Positions 1 through 11,477 of a DNA stretch of 64,000 nt are shown here, piece after piece. Each line of letters starts with the position of its first letter. Positions within the stretch are counted from its first letter, which is position 1. The stretch lies in contig OZ316894.1 in NCBI GenBank assembly GCA_973895155.1, positions 5,332,001-5,396,000 on the forward strand, written 5' to 3'. Source of the stretch: Marsupella aquatica (Eukaryota > Marchantiophyta). Under the pieces are notes generated by a model. That model was not told the DNA's origin, searched no databases, and saw only the letters and a list, made by a program, of their open reading frames with translations. The position numbers and the translations under genes were made by a program.

Positions 1-1
1 C

Positions 2-304
2 GATTCCCGTCTCCGTCGTGTGTCCATTGAGGAGGGAGATTTGGTGCTCCTCTACGATAGCCGCTTCATGCATTTCCCCGGGAAGTTGCATACACGGTGG
101 ATGGGACCCTACGTAGTGGATGCCGTCTACTCCAACGGCTCGGTTCAACTCAAGACATTGGAGGGGCAACTACTCAACACACGGATCAATCAAGAGCGCC
201 TAAAGAAGTACTACACGGAGGAAGAGTATGGTGCTCGCGGGGGCGCTTCGCAATTAAGAGAGGAGCTATGTGACGGGTACCCCGTCACGGGAAGTCACAC
301 ATAA
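2..304 (+). CDS. Ty3/gypsy retrotransposon integrase C-terminal tail (partial)
   Basis: The frame is open from the left window edge to a TAA at 302-304, so only the 3' end of a polyprotein is present. The residues read EEGDLVLLYDSR, then HTRWMGPYVV, then a short strand LKTLEGQL and NQERLKKYY. This is the layout of the C-terminal region of gypsy integrases, where a basic beta-rich module follows the catalytic core (known family pattern). The catalytic DDE core must lie outside the window to the left. No ATG is present and none is expected, because the protein is cleaved from Gag-Pol. The frame ends cleanly, so this part is not visibly broken. Confidence 0.75.
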   Translation, partial: DSRLRRVSIEEGDLVLLYDSRFMHFPGKLHTRWMGPYVVDAVYSNGSVQLKTLEGQLLNTRINQERLKKYYTEEEYGARGGASQLREELCDGYPVTGSHT

Positions 305-1374
305 CTGGTTGCAAAGGCCGATACCTTGTTAATAGTCAATGTAAATAAGCCATTTTTTAATTTTTAGTTAATTCCGTCATTATAGGTTGATGATGCCCCA
401 GGTGACTTTATATTCTTTCTCTCATAATAGTTCTAAGATTTGCGGCGACCTAAGTGGGCAAATATTTTGGGACCTTGAAACTAGCCAGGACCAGCCCCAT
501 AGGACTTACCGTTTTGCTTCAAGAGCTATTGTTGAGACCCCCATTGCAAAGTCAGGAGAGGGGGGGGTTTTTTTTTAAATAAATCCCTCCTCAGGAGGGC
601 GAGTCCCATTAGTGGCCGTCCGAGAGAAAGAGGGGCTGCCTCGCGAGCCCATAGGGCTGCGTGCCCGGGCGATTAATGGGGCTCCGCGAGCTGAAGGGGC
701 TGCCTCGCGAGCCCATAGGGCTGCGTGCCCGGGCAATTAATGAGGTCCCGCGAGCTGGGAGGATCACGCGAGCGGGGGGGAGTTAAAGGGCCTCCCGCGA
801 GCTGGGAGGATCACGCGAGCGGGGGGGAGTTAAAGGGCCTCCCGCGAGCTGGGAGGATCACGCGAGCGGGGGGGAGTTAAAGGGCCTCCCGCGAGCTGGG
901 AGGATCACGCGAGCGGGGGGGAGTTGAAGGGCCTCCCGCGAGCCGGGAGGAATGGCCGCGCGCCCTGCATAGGGCCGCGCGCAGGAGGACGCAAGGGTAA
1001 GGCCCGAGAAATGGGCCGGGGCGCATGGCGAAGGCGCCAGGAGTTTTTTCGGTTCTATTTTTTTTTCCTTCCTTTTTCTTTCCCTCTTCCTTTTGCACGA
1101 CCCTCTCATTGCCGAAAGCAAAAACGGGGTTCTTCTCTCTCTTGCCGGAAGCTCTCTCCAGATTCTAATTATTTTTGAAGCTCTCTCTTTCATGGTGGAT
1201 TAGTGGGGCTTGCTGGCGTCATTCTTCCAGGCATTAGTGGCGGCCGCACGGAGTAGTGACGGGAAATTGAGAGAATTTAAGTGATCGGGCTACGGGGGCT
1301 GTTTCGGGCCAGGGAATTGACATTGCCACGGGTGACGGGATTGGTGATTGAGAAATTGATTTCGGGATGCATGG
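305..1374. repeat. GC-rich non-coding block with two tandem repeat arrays
   Basis: A run of G followed by T at about 556-575 could be a polypurine tract or a low-complexity slip site. From about 632 a 64-bp unit starting ggggctgcctcgcgagccc occurs twice. From about 752 a 47-bp unit (core gagctgggaggatcacgcga) occurs five times, with starts near 752, 799, 846, 893 and 940. The block is very GC-rich compared with the rest of the window. Open frames here on both strands (for example 858-1193 minus and 924-1178 plus) are by-products of the repeats. The setting, after an integrase and before a long ORF, suggests untranslated or LTR sequence of a gypsy element; no paired LTR can be shown. Confidence 0.7.
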
Positions 1375-3234
1375 ATGCTAGATCAACCAGAGTTTAGTGC
1401 GTCACGCATTCGGAGATACAAGGCTGCTTACCGTGACTACGTGGAGACTCGGATTACACGGGAAAGGGAAGAGAGAGAAGTTATGATGAGCACGGGATTG
1501 GCAGCGGGTTCCTCACCGGTGGGTAGGAAGATTTTTCGTCGAATTTATCCCAAGACCTCCACCAAGGTGATGGAGGATTGTCGGAACATTTTCCAAGCCA
1601 CCGGGCTTACAGAATTCATGAAGGTGGAGATTACCATCCCTTCAGGGAAGAGCTGGGACATTGAGGCCGGGATGGAGTTCCGAACGGAGGGAATCTACTT
1701 TGAATGTCTCAAACGTGTAGTGCCCCATGTGGAGTTGGCTAAGCTATTGTTTCTTGAGAATCAGAAATTCTCATTCACACCTCGGAATATCAGGGGAGAA
1801 CTCACGTTGAAAATGGTGGCCACTTGGGTGACCAATCCTACCTCCACCACCGCCATCCCTCTTTCTGCTGTCAAGGATGTTGAGTATAAGGGCTTCCTGG
1901 CCAAGGTGCATCAACGGGTTCTTGGCAACGTGCAATCCGGAGTGCTGAATGAGGAGCATTTCGTGGTAGCTATGGACATCAAGAACTACCCAGCCCATGT
2001 GTACGGATGGTGGTGCTACGGATTGAAGAAGCTATTGGCCGCTGAGCCCGGGAGTGTGAAACCAGGTGGGGCTGTACATTTGATGGGGTCATTTGTATTG
2101 GCCAGGGCAGAAGGGTTGATTGGTTCTCCGGGGCATGAAGACACGGGATCATCTCTCACCACGGAGATCCGGAGTATTGCCACTACCGTTTTAGGGAAGC
2201 TCACGGAGGAATCATTGTCTGCTGGTGGGGAGGATAATAGAGAAGAAGAGAACCAGGAGGATGATTGCACATTGGAGTGGCTTGAATCACTCGTGGGAGA
2301 TCCGAAACAGCCTCTGGAATACAACATTCCGGATGTTTACTTGGCAGAGCTACGGGATTTCAGAGAGGGAGTCCACGAGGGACTCAAGCTAGTCCACGCA
2401 TTGAGGGAGTCTCTCAAGCACGCCACAGTCAAAGTAGAGACGTTAGAGCAGAGCATCCTGTCACTGAAGGAGGTGATCAAGACCAAGGAGCAGACCATTC
2501 ATGAGAAGGTCAGGCACATCAATGCAGCTCACGTAGAGATCACCAACTTGAAGGGAGCTTTGTCCACCAAGGCCAAGGAAGCAGAAGAAGTAGGAGCGTT
2601 GAGGCAAGCATTGGCCAAAGAGAAGCAAAATTCTGGAGAAGTGATGGAGTGGAGGAACCAGGTGGGAGCACTACGGAGTCAGGTGGCAGCCTTTGAGACA
2701 CGAGCGAAGAGAAGTGAGGCCCTGAGTCTAGGGAAACGGAAGAGTCCCGGCACACCTGGCTCCACACTTTCCCCGGATGTGATCTCCCAAGCTATCGAGA
2801 TGGTGGTGAAGGAGGTTAGTGGGAAGTATGGACCCTTGTTGGATGGAGCCAAGAAGAGTCAGGAGAAGAGTAAGAGCTTGGAGAAGAAGCTCCGGGAGGT
2901 ACGGAAATCGTTACGGGAGGCTCAGGTCAGTACGGGGATGCCACCCAGGTCTGTCACCCCCGGGACTCCCATGGCCACGGGGCAAGTTCTACCGTTGGAG
3001 TTGCGGTCCGGAGAAGAGGCTACCCTCTGGAAGGACACAATTGGTGAGGGGTACATCAAGGCGTGGCAGGCCTTGGCTGCTTTGAGGAAGCGCGGGAGCA
3101 GCAGCACTAAGAGTACTCCGTCGAAGAAGAAGAAAAGTACGGTGGCACTCACTCCCGTGAGTGATGAGGAGGAGGACCACTCACGGGGCACAAGTCCGGG
3201 CACCGAGAGCGAAGAAGAAGAGGAGGATTAGATA
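1375..3234 (+). CDS. 618-codon ORF of unknown function, probably an additional retroelement ORF
   Basis: The ORF starts with ATG and has no intron. I do not recognise a named domain. The first ~280 residues look globular (for example YGWWCYGLKKLL near residue 210). An acidic stretch follows at about 285-300. A long heptad-rich, probably coiled-coil region runs from about 325 to 520. The C-terminus is low-complexity: a Ser/Lys patch (KKKKS) and a final acidic tail EEEEED. It lies about 1 kb downstream of a gypsy integrase in the same orientation, which is where some plant gypsy elements carry an extra ORF before the 3' LTR. A nuclear or structural role is conceivable from the charge pattern but is not shown. 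A host gene is possible but less likely, given the setting and lack of introns. Confidence 0.5.
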
Positions 3235-6200
3235 GGCGTACGGACGTGGGTGTACGGCCTCCAGATTTCCAACATTTTAGTGGGGGGTCACTCATGGGCT
3301 TGTTGGGATGAGCTCGCGGAGCTGATTCCAACAAGAGGCGGCGCTCCTCAAACGGAGCCAGGATGAGCAAGTTATGGCCTGGAGAACTTATGTTTTTGCG
3401 GTACGGAAACGGCCATAACTCAGGCGTCTGAAGTCCGTTGAGGGAGCGACTTAGTGATTCGGAAGCAGGAAAAGAAGAGCTATCCAGGGGTGAGCTCAGG
3501 TGTGCACTTGGAAGGGCACCTAGTTTCGGCCATTTTGGGGTGCCTCTCACTTTCAGGGTTCACGTGTACTGTTGGGGCGCCGTCGAAGGCACCGTCGGCC
3601 CCCTTGTTTTGGGTTTAGGGTTTTAGCAGCATGTGTGTGCCGCATGCTCCTCTTCAGTTTAAGGATTTCTCTTAGTGCAAGGTTTTAGCGGCGCCGCTAG
3701 GGTAGCCGCCACCGTTGTGACCCTGTGAGGGGTGCTTTGGTGTGATTTTTCAGTATTTAGGGGGATAGCCCCGAAGTAGTTAGGGGGACTCAGTGTGAAG
3801 TTAGCAAGGAGGGATAGAGTGGAGCCTGAGGAGTTTGAAAGCGTGTTCAGAGTAGTGAGGGGGAGCCATACTCATTGTCCGGAGAGGCAGGAGTTGAGTA
3901 GACGGCAGGAGGCCGGGTTACTCATGCAATGTGTATCGTTTTTCCCAAGAGATATGGATCTGTACATTTGACTTGATGGGCTTTTGTTGTGTGTTCCTTC
4001 TCCCTTTTTCGCTTTCCGAATTGTGTTCTCCCGTTCTATGATTTGAAGAAACTTGCTTGGTTTGAGTCGGCCTTGTGAGTAGGGGTGGTGACAGCACTCT
4101 TTGGGTGACTCCGAGTGAAGGTGTAGTGGGGTAGTCGGCAGGACTTGATCAAAAGCTGTGGGGTGAGGGTAGTCGGTAGACTTGATCAAAACCTACATTT
4201 CCGGGAGCGGAAACCAAAATACTCATCCTGGTGTGAAAAGAATCCAAATAGCGTCCCTCCACGACCCCGTAATACGATACCAACGGTTTAAGCGAAGAAA
4301 AGTGCGGTTTGCACGTATTAACCGTTGGAGAGGCAAGTGACATTTTGTCAAAACCTGAGTGAGATATCTTGCGTTTGGTGTTGAGGGGTACATTCTACCG
4401 TGTGTATTTTCTGCGCGCGCGACCAGATTTTGACGACGAAGGGTGCTAGGGGGTTTTGGGGGTTCGAGGACATGTGTCAGCCCCTCAATTGCTCTTCCAA
4501 AATCCCAGCAGGGCCTGTACAAGGGTCATAGAATATTCCAAAAAACCAGAGAGCTATTTTTTGTCCGTCCGTCAAAGATTCCGTCTGCCGGAAGATAATT
4601 TTTTTTGTTCGTCTTCGGCAAGTTGCTAGCCATCGGAGTTGGCAACGTGGTGCACAAATTTAATTGCATTTCAAACGTCGGGTACTAGTTCACATTTTGG
4701 TTATTCCCCGAGGTGGTCAAAACGGGGGAGAATTCCATGTTTTACCCACCCCGACCGAAAAGTGAATAACTTTTACGTCGGAGTTTGGTTTTGATTTTAG
4801 TTTTCAGCATTGGAAAGCTAGGCTTGTGGGCTACGTTGCGGTGATAACTTTTGAGTTTTTTAAGAATGTAGTTTGCTATGAAGAACCAAAAACACACTTA
4901 AAGGTCTTCAAACTCGGTATTCGTTCCCATAAAGAACAAGATGGGGTTGGTTTGATAGATTTAAACAATAATAAAGAACTAAAAATGTTTTCCATACATA
5001 GTAATCAAGTTTGATTACTTTAATAAGGTATTTTGAAGATCGCTCCACAGCGGTGAGTAGTTTTCAATGATAACTCAGCATCAGGTAACCATAAATTAAT
5101 GAAAAAAGAATGATTAACAAAACACAAGAGAAAATAATCTCAAAGTATGCTAAGGGAGTCTGGAATAGACCAAGGTTACTCCTTAGACATAAGTCAAAAT
5201 GAAAAGACTTAAGGATTCAAATCCATATTGTTTTTCAGATCTAAACTGCTTACTAGAGTACCTTTTAAAATGCCGTCAACATGTCTTATCCTTTCTTTCT
5301 AAGTGGTACTCAGATAAGATCTAAAAGAGAGGCTACTTCAACATTTAGATGGTACTAAGCAACATGAAAGAAAATCCATCAATTCCAATAAGACTTAAAC
5401 TCAATGAGTTAACTTTAAGAACTCAGGAAATTGTAATGAGTTACCAAAGAGGAATCTGTCATCACAAGATCCAAAGATTTCTTACAAATGGATTTTACTT
5501 CCTGTGTTTATAATCAAAGGTAAAAACACAAGAAGGAGGTAAGTCTCTCCAAATGTTAAACCTGATCTCAAACTCATAGATTCATGATCAACTAGTTTAA
5601 CACAAGGAAAAGGCAAAAATGCATAACTTAACCATCCTTCTACACTAGTGGTGGAGGGGTCTTATAGTAAAAGCCTACAGGGTAAGAGGTCATAGGGTCG
5701 AAGAGACATGCCTCTTCATACTCCTCAAAAAGTCAAAACAGCGATTCAGTAAGTGAAAAGCCGGGAAATGGCTAAGTAAGAACCCGTAAAAGCGTAAAAG
5801 CGTAAAGACGTAATCGCGTAAAAGCGTAAAGACGTAATCGCGTAAAAGCGTAATCTGGTGAATGCGGTAGACTTAAAGACTTACCGAATTCAACTATTTT
5901 TAACTTTCTACTCCTAGCTCGGAAAATTCTGAAATTTTGCCAGTAGGTTTTCCTAGGTACAGACTACACACTAAATAAGTTTCATAGCTTTTAAAGCTCT
6001 ATAACACATTTTGAAAAATAGGAAAAGATGCACTATTCTTAAAACTTAAATAAAAAGACTTAGATTCTGCCTCAAGCTTGTTGTCGGATGTCTTCTAGTT
6101 CGAGTAGCTCCACGAGAGTAACAGTCCGAGCTTGAGTAACTTCCATCAGCTCAGCCTGGCGTGGGGATCCTCGAGAGTAGGGTAGGCATCTCAATTGCCT

Positions 6201-6885
6201 TTGAGGATACATCAAAGGCATCCTCTTCATCAAATAACATGAGTCTATACGAAGAGCTTCTCTGTACATCCCGATCACATCATAGTTGTTGCAGGTAGCA
6301 GCATACACTTGGGGATAATGAGACAGGAACTCATCACTATTCATCATCCTGGAATAGAAGGGTCGAAGTCTCCATTTGACATCTCTGAAATATCGGTTGA
6401 AGCTGGCCAGAGTTTGAGAGGTAAGGTGGAAGAAAAGTCAGTAATGAGCGCCTATATCTTGCATTCCTTCCCTTCCAAGGTGAGCTCTTCATCCGTTGTG
6501 GAGTCCCGTTGAACTAGCCGTAAGATATCACGATCATAGGGTCGCCAACTCTTGAGGCGTAACTCGTAAAGCAGTGAACTAGTAAACTCGTAAACTGAGT
6601 TTACTCGTAACTTAGGAACTTAGTAACTTTGAATGTTGTTTCAGTTACAGTTAGCAATAATTGCAGTCTAAACACCATAAAAAATTTAAAAATTTTCAGT
6701 TTCTTCATGATTTTGGAATTACCCACTACTTACAAAGAAGTTGAGAAAAATGTCATTTTTTCTTGATTTCTCACATGAGTGACTTGGAGGAGGGTTCTAT
6801 TGAGTCACCGGAGAGAACAGAGGAGGAAGCAGAAGATCTAGCGGAATTGTGGTCACCGGTATTGCGGTGAGTGACAAGAAAAAGG
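3235..6885. other. Non-coding stretch with small direct repeats
   Basis: No convincing gene is seen. A short direct repeat with core gtagtcgg...acttgatcaaaa occurs at about 4131-4154 and 4171-4192. From about 4800 the sequence turns AT-rich. At 5785-5855 a minisatellite of roughly 24-26 bp is built from cgtaaaagcgtaaagacgtaatcg. Similar actcgtaa words recur around 6550-6620. A minus-strand open frame at 6072-6347 has no recognised motif. I looked for a copia 5' LTR or a primer-binding site just before 6886 and found neither. Confidence 0.5.
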
Positions 6886-9800
6886 ATGGGAACAATCAAG
6901 CTTGGAGGTCCCAAGTTTGAGGTTACGAAATACGATGGCCGTATGGACTACTTGTTGTGGGAGCGACAAGTGAAGGGGGTACTCCGTGCGACCGGGCTTG
7001 GGAAATTGCTGAAGGACCAGCCAAATGATGTCGACAATGATAACTGACATGACATGCAGGAGCAGGGTGTGAGCACCGTGATGCTCTATCTTCAGCCTAA
7101 TGTCATCAAGCAGGTGGTAGACCATGTCGATTATGCATCATTGTTTGCCGCGTTGGAGCAAAAGTACCATCAGAAGGAGCTGTCAAATCGGCTCTACACG
7201 TCTTTGAAGCTGATGAGCTTCAAGATGAAGGAGGAAAGTGCAAAGATTCAGGACCATATCGATGGTTTCAACGACCTGGTCGTTGATTTGCAAAATCTGG
7301 GGGAGGATTTGAGTGATGAGAGACAGGCTCTTCACTTGCTTAGCTCTTTACCCTCGTCGTATCAGTCATTGTCACGAGTGTTGCTTCATCGTGACAAGAA
7401 GACTATCACTTACAATGAAGTTGTAAGTGCTCTATTGACTGATGACTTGCAGCAAAAATTGACCATGCCCTCTCAGCCATCATCGTCGTCTGGTGCTGCC
7501 TTGAATGTGAATCATGGGAGGCCACAAAAGTATCCAGAGCAGCGCACGAATGGCAGGGGAATAAGTAAATCTACGACAAGATTTGCTTCAAGGGGGAAGT
7601 CCCAGGAGAGAAAGCTAGTAGTCTGCTGGAAGTGTCACAAGGTTGGTCACGTTAAGAGGGATTGTAAGGGTACGGCAGCTAAATCTTCATCAGCCAATGT
7701 GGCTAGTGCAGATGGAGAAGTTGATTTACTCAATGATGAGTATGTTTTATGAAGCCAGGAGTATGCCCTGTGCACATCATCTAGGAGAGCAAACGATGTG
7801 TGGATTCTTGATTGTGCTTGCTCCTTTCACATTTGTTACATTCGTGAGTATTTCAATTCTTACTCTATTTCAAACGATTCAGTTCTGATGGGAAATGATC
7901 ACTCCTGTCGAGTTGAGGGTATTGGGTCTGTAAAGATTCAAATGTTTGGAGTCAGGTTTGTACCTGGCATGCGTAAAAATTTGATTTCACTCGGTGTGTT
8001 GGATACAAATGGTCATCAATGGCGAGTAGTTGATGGTGAACTTCAAGTCATGCCAGGAGAGACAGTGATTTTGAAGGGGAGCAGACAGAAGAATTTGTAT
8101 GTGCTGCAGGGCAATACAGTATGTGGAGAGGCCAATGTAACCAAGTCTCACGAGGAAATGACTCAATTGTGGTATTCACGGCTAGGCCACATGAGTGAGA
8201 AGGGTTTGGCTATCTTGCGGAAGAATGAGCTCATTTTTGATTTGCAGTCTTGTAAATTGGAATTCTGTGAGCATTGCATTTTTGGAAAGCAGCATCGTCG
8301 TGCTTTCAATGTTGGAACTCATCATTCCAAAGCGGTTCTTGAGTACATACATAGTGACGTGTGGGGATCATCCCCGACTCCCTCACATTCTGGAAAATTG
8401 TACTATGTATCCTTCATTGACGATTACTCAAGATTTGTATGGACTTATTTCATGACGCATAAGTCTGATATCTTGTCCATTTTTACAAAGTGGAAGGCCC
8501 AAGTGGAGAATCAGACAGGAAACACGGTTAAGTGTTTGGATACCAGGGTGAAGAGTCTAAGGTCAGACAACGGCGGGGAGTACACTTCAATAGAATTTGA
8601 AGAGTATTGTGCAGAACAGGGGATAACTCGCCATCTCACCACAGTTTATAATCCGCAGCAAAATGATGTCGCTGAGAGGCTCAATCAAACACTATTGGAG
8701 CGGTCACGGAGTATGCTGAGCCAATCAGGTTTATCACAGGAATTTTGGGCAGAAGCTGTCAATACTGCAGCTTATTTGGTAAATCTTTTTCCTTCTAGTG
8801 CAATCAATTTCGAAACGCCGTTTGAAATGCGTTATAAGCGGCAATTAGACTATCATGGCTTGGTAGTTTTTGGAAGTGATGCATATGCTCTCACACCAAA
8901 GCAGAATAAGACCAAGTTGGATCCTACATCCAAGAAATATATTTTTCTTGGGTATCAAAGTGGTGTGAAGGCCTACAGGCTATGGGATCCTATTGCCTGT
9001 AAGCTTGTTGTCAGTAGGGATGTTTCCTTCAATGAATCCAGATTATTGAAGGAGGGGGAGAATACTTAGGTCTCCCGAACTGACAAAGGAAAATCTCCTA
9101 TCCCGGATCTCGTTGAGGGGGAGATTGATCATGAGGTACATGATTGGAGAGAAGGAGGTGCTCCAAGCATGGAGCTGGTTCCTATGCCAGAGGAACAAGA
9201 GGAGTTTGTTGATGCTGGTGAGCAGCAAGTGGATGCTGCTGAGCTTCAAATTGTACCAGTAGACGCAATTCAACTGGAGTCATCGACTAGAAGAACATTT
9301 GGTCGCACTGTACGCGCTCCTCCTAGGTATGGACAATGGGTTGATTCATCTCAATTGCAAGAGGACGATTTTGCAGCTGATGATGAGGATGATGCGTTGG
9401 TTTTAGAAGAAGGGGAACCTTCTTCATTTCATGAGGCAAGTGCTTCAAAGGAGAAGCAAGAGTGGACTGCAGCAATGCAAATGGAGATGCAGTCACTGAA
9501 GGACAACAAAACTTGGGAGCTTGTTAAGCTGCCTAAGGGTTAGCAAGTGGTGGACAACAAGTGGATTTACAAGCTGAAGGATAATTCTGTAGGAGGTGGA
9601 TCGAAGGTCTACAAGGCTAGGTTGGTAGCAAAGGGATTCACACAAGAGAAAGGTGTGGATTACAATGAGGTCTTTTCACCAGTTGCTAAGTACTCTACAA
9701 TACGGCTATTGTGTGTGCTTGTTGTAATGTTTGGTCTGTTGCTAGATCAGATGGATGTTGTCACAACTTTCCTCTATGGCACCTTGGAAGAGGTGATCTT

Positions 9801-11001
9801 CATGAGACAACTGCTAGGTTTTGTGAAGAGAGGACAAGAAGAATTGGTTTGCAGATTGCTGAAATCCTTGTATGGGTTGAAGCAGTCACCAAGATAGTGG
9901 AACAAGCGGTTTGACGATTGGATTCGGTCACAAGGTTTTCACAGGAGTGTGTTTGACCCTTGTGTATAATTGAAACCGATGAAGAATGCTGTCTTTGGGT
10001 TCATTGTTTTAGTACTTTATGTGGATGACATGCTTATTGCGGTCAAGGATAAGTCTGAGATTGTTAAGCTTAAGGTACTACTAAGTACAGAGTTTAAGAT
10101 GAAGGACCTAGGGCCAGCTAAGAGGATTTTGGGTATGGAGATCACTAGGGACTTGGAGGCTGGTAAGCTATGGTTGACACAAAGCAGTTATGCGAGGAAG
10201 GTAATTGCTAGGTTCAACATGGGGAATAGTAAGCCAGTAAGGACCCCTTTGGCTGCACACTTCAAATTGTCATCAGCTTTTTGTCCCACAGATGCGACAG
10301 AGAAGGGGCTGATGTCAAAGGTTCCTTATGATAAGGCAGTGGGAAGTCTCATGTATTTGATGACTTGCACTAGACTTGATCTTGCCATGGCTATGAGCAA
10401 GGTGAGCAGGTACATGTCGAATCCAGGGAAGATACACTGGGAAGCAGTGAAGTGGATTATCAGGTACTTGAAGGGTACCGTGGATCATGGTCTTTTATTT
10501 GATGCAAATGCAAAGAATGCGAGATCATTGATTGGCTATGTAGATTCTGACTATGGACAAGATCTGGACCAAAGGAGATCAACAACAGGGTACGTGTTCA
10601 CACTTGGCGGTGGATGCATAAGTTGGAGGTCTACTTTGCAGAAGTGTATTGCTCAGTCTACTACAGAAGCGGAGTATGTTGCAGCAGCGGAAGCAGCGAA
10701 GGAAGCAATTTGGTTGGATAGACTTATCACTGAAATGAGATTGCCACAGGGGAATGTGAAGCTCCATTGTGATAGTCAAAGTGCGCTCCACCTTGCTGTG
10801 AACCAGGTGATGGACAGTAGAGTGAAGCACATAGACATCAGGTACCATTTTATCAGGCAGACTGTGTCTGATAATTTGTTTGAGCTAGTCAAGATAGACG
10901 GTAAACTCAACCCAGCTGACGCATTTACCAAAGTGATTCCTTTGGAAAGTTTCTCTAGACATCGTGATGTGCTGCAAATTTTGCAATTGCGTCACAAGTA
11001 A
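6886..11001 (+). pseudogene. Ty1/copia retrotransposon Gag-Pol, inactivated by six in-frame stops
   Basis: One reading frame runs the full length. It begins with ATG at 6886 (KFEVTKYDGR, a copia Gag start). Then come a UBN2-type Gag region, a zinc knuckle CWKCHKVGHVKRDC near 7624-7665, an aspartic protease motif WILDCACSFH at 7798, and an integrase core with HSDVWG, SDNGGEY and NDVAERLN. Reverse transcriptase follows (YVDDM at about 10020), then RNase H (GYVDSDYG, TTEAEY). Stops break it at 7045 (TGA), 7750 (TGA), 9067 (TAG), 9541 (TAG), 9895 (TAG) and 9967 (TAA). No frameshift is needed to join the pieces. Domain order protease-integrase-RT-RNase H identifies copia rather than gypsy. It cannot encode a full polyprotein as it stands. 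Confidence 0.93.
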
Positions 11002-11180
11002 GGGTTTTTCTTAACATTCGCTGTAATTACTGATATATGCTCTTCTTCACTCCTAGTAATAGACTACGGCTTAGTTCTGGTTTGCTCTAGTTAGAGAGGG
11101 GAAACCATGTTGGTTTTCGTCCAAAACTTCCCGCTGAGGAATCATATAGGTTAGCAGTATTACCCTCCCCTAGACCAGAG

Positions 11181-11477
11181 TCAAGGGGGAGATTGTTAGG
11201 TATTTACTCAAGGTCTAGAGTTACGACATGTAACCATAGTTAGACTAACCATAGTCGGAGACGTGGTTAGGTTAACTAGGATGCACACTATATGGCAAGC
11301 GGTGTTTGCTTGGATAAGTGAAACTTAGGCTCATTGTTATGGAGCCACTTGAGAGATGAGGAGAGCTTACACTGTGGAGACTTGGTATGACCGACGGACT
11401 TAGAGTTCAGTAAAGCTCTCTTGTGTGTTCCCGTGGACGTAGTCTCGAGGAGGTGAACCACATATCTCTTGTGTCGA
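11181..11477 (+). mobile_element. Polypurine tract and start of copia 3' LTR
   Basis: About 180 bp after the polyprotein stop is tcaagggggagattg, a typical plant copia polypurine tract. It is followed directly by tgttag at 11194, the usual TG start of an LTR. The LTR presumably runs to somewhere near 11450-11500, but its end cannot be fixed because no matching 5' LTR is visible upstream of 6886. The element therefore seems truncated at its 5' side or has an LTR too diverged to recognise by eye. Confidence 0.6.

Noticed and set aside
858-1193. Open frames on both strands in GC-rich DNA
   Set aside because: They follow from the 47-bp repeat and stop-poor composition; there are no motifs.
6500-6885. 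5' LTR and primer-binding site of the copia element
   Set aside because: No similarity to the sequence after 11194 and no tRNA-complementary TGG site could be found.
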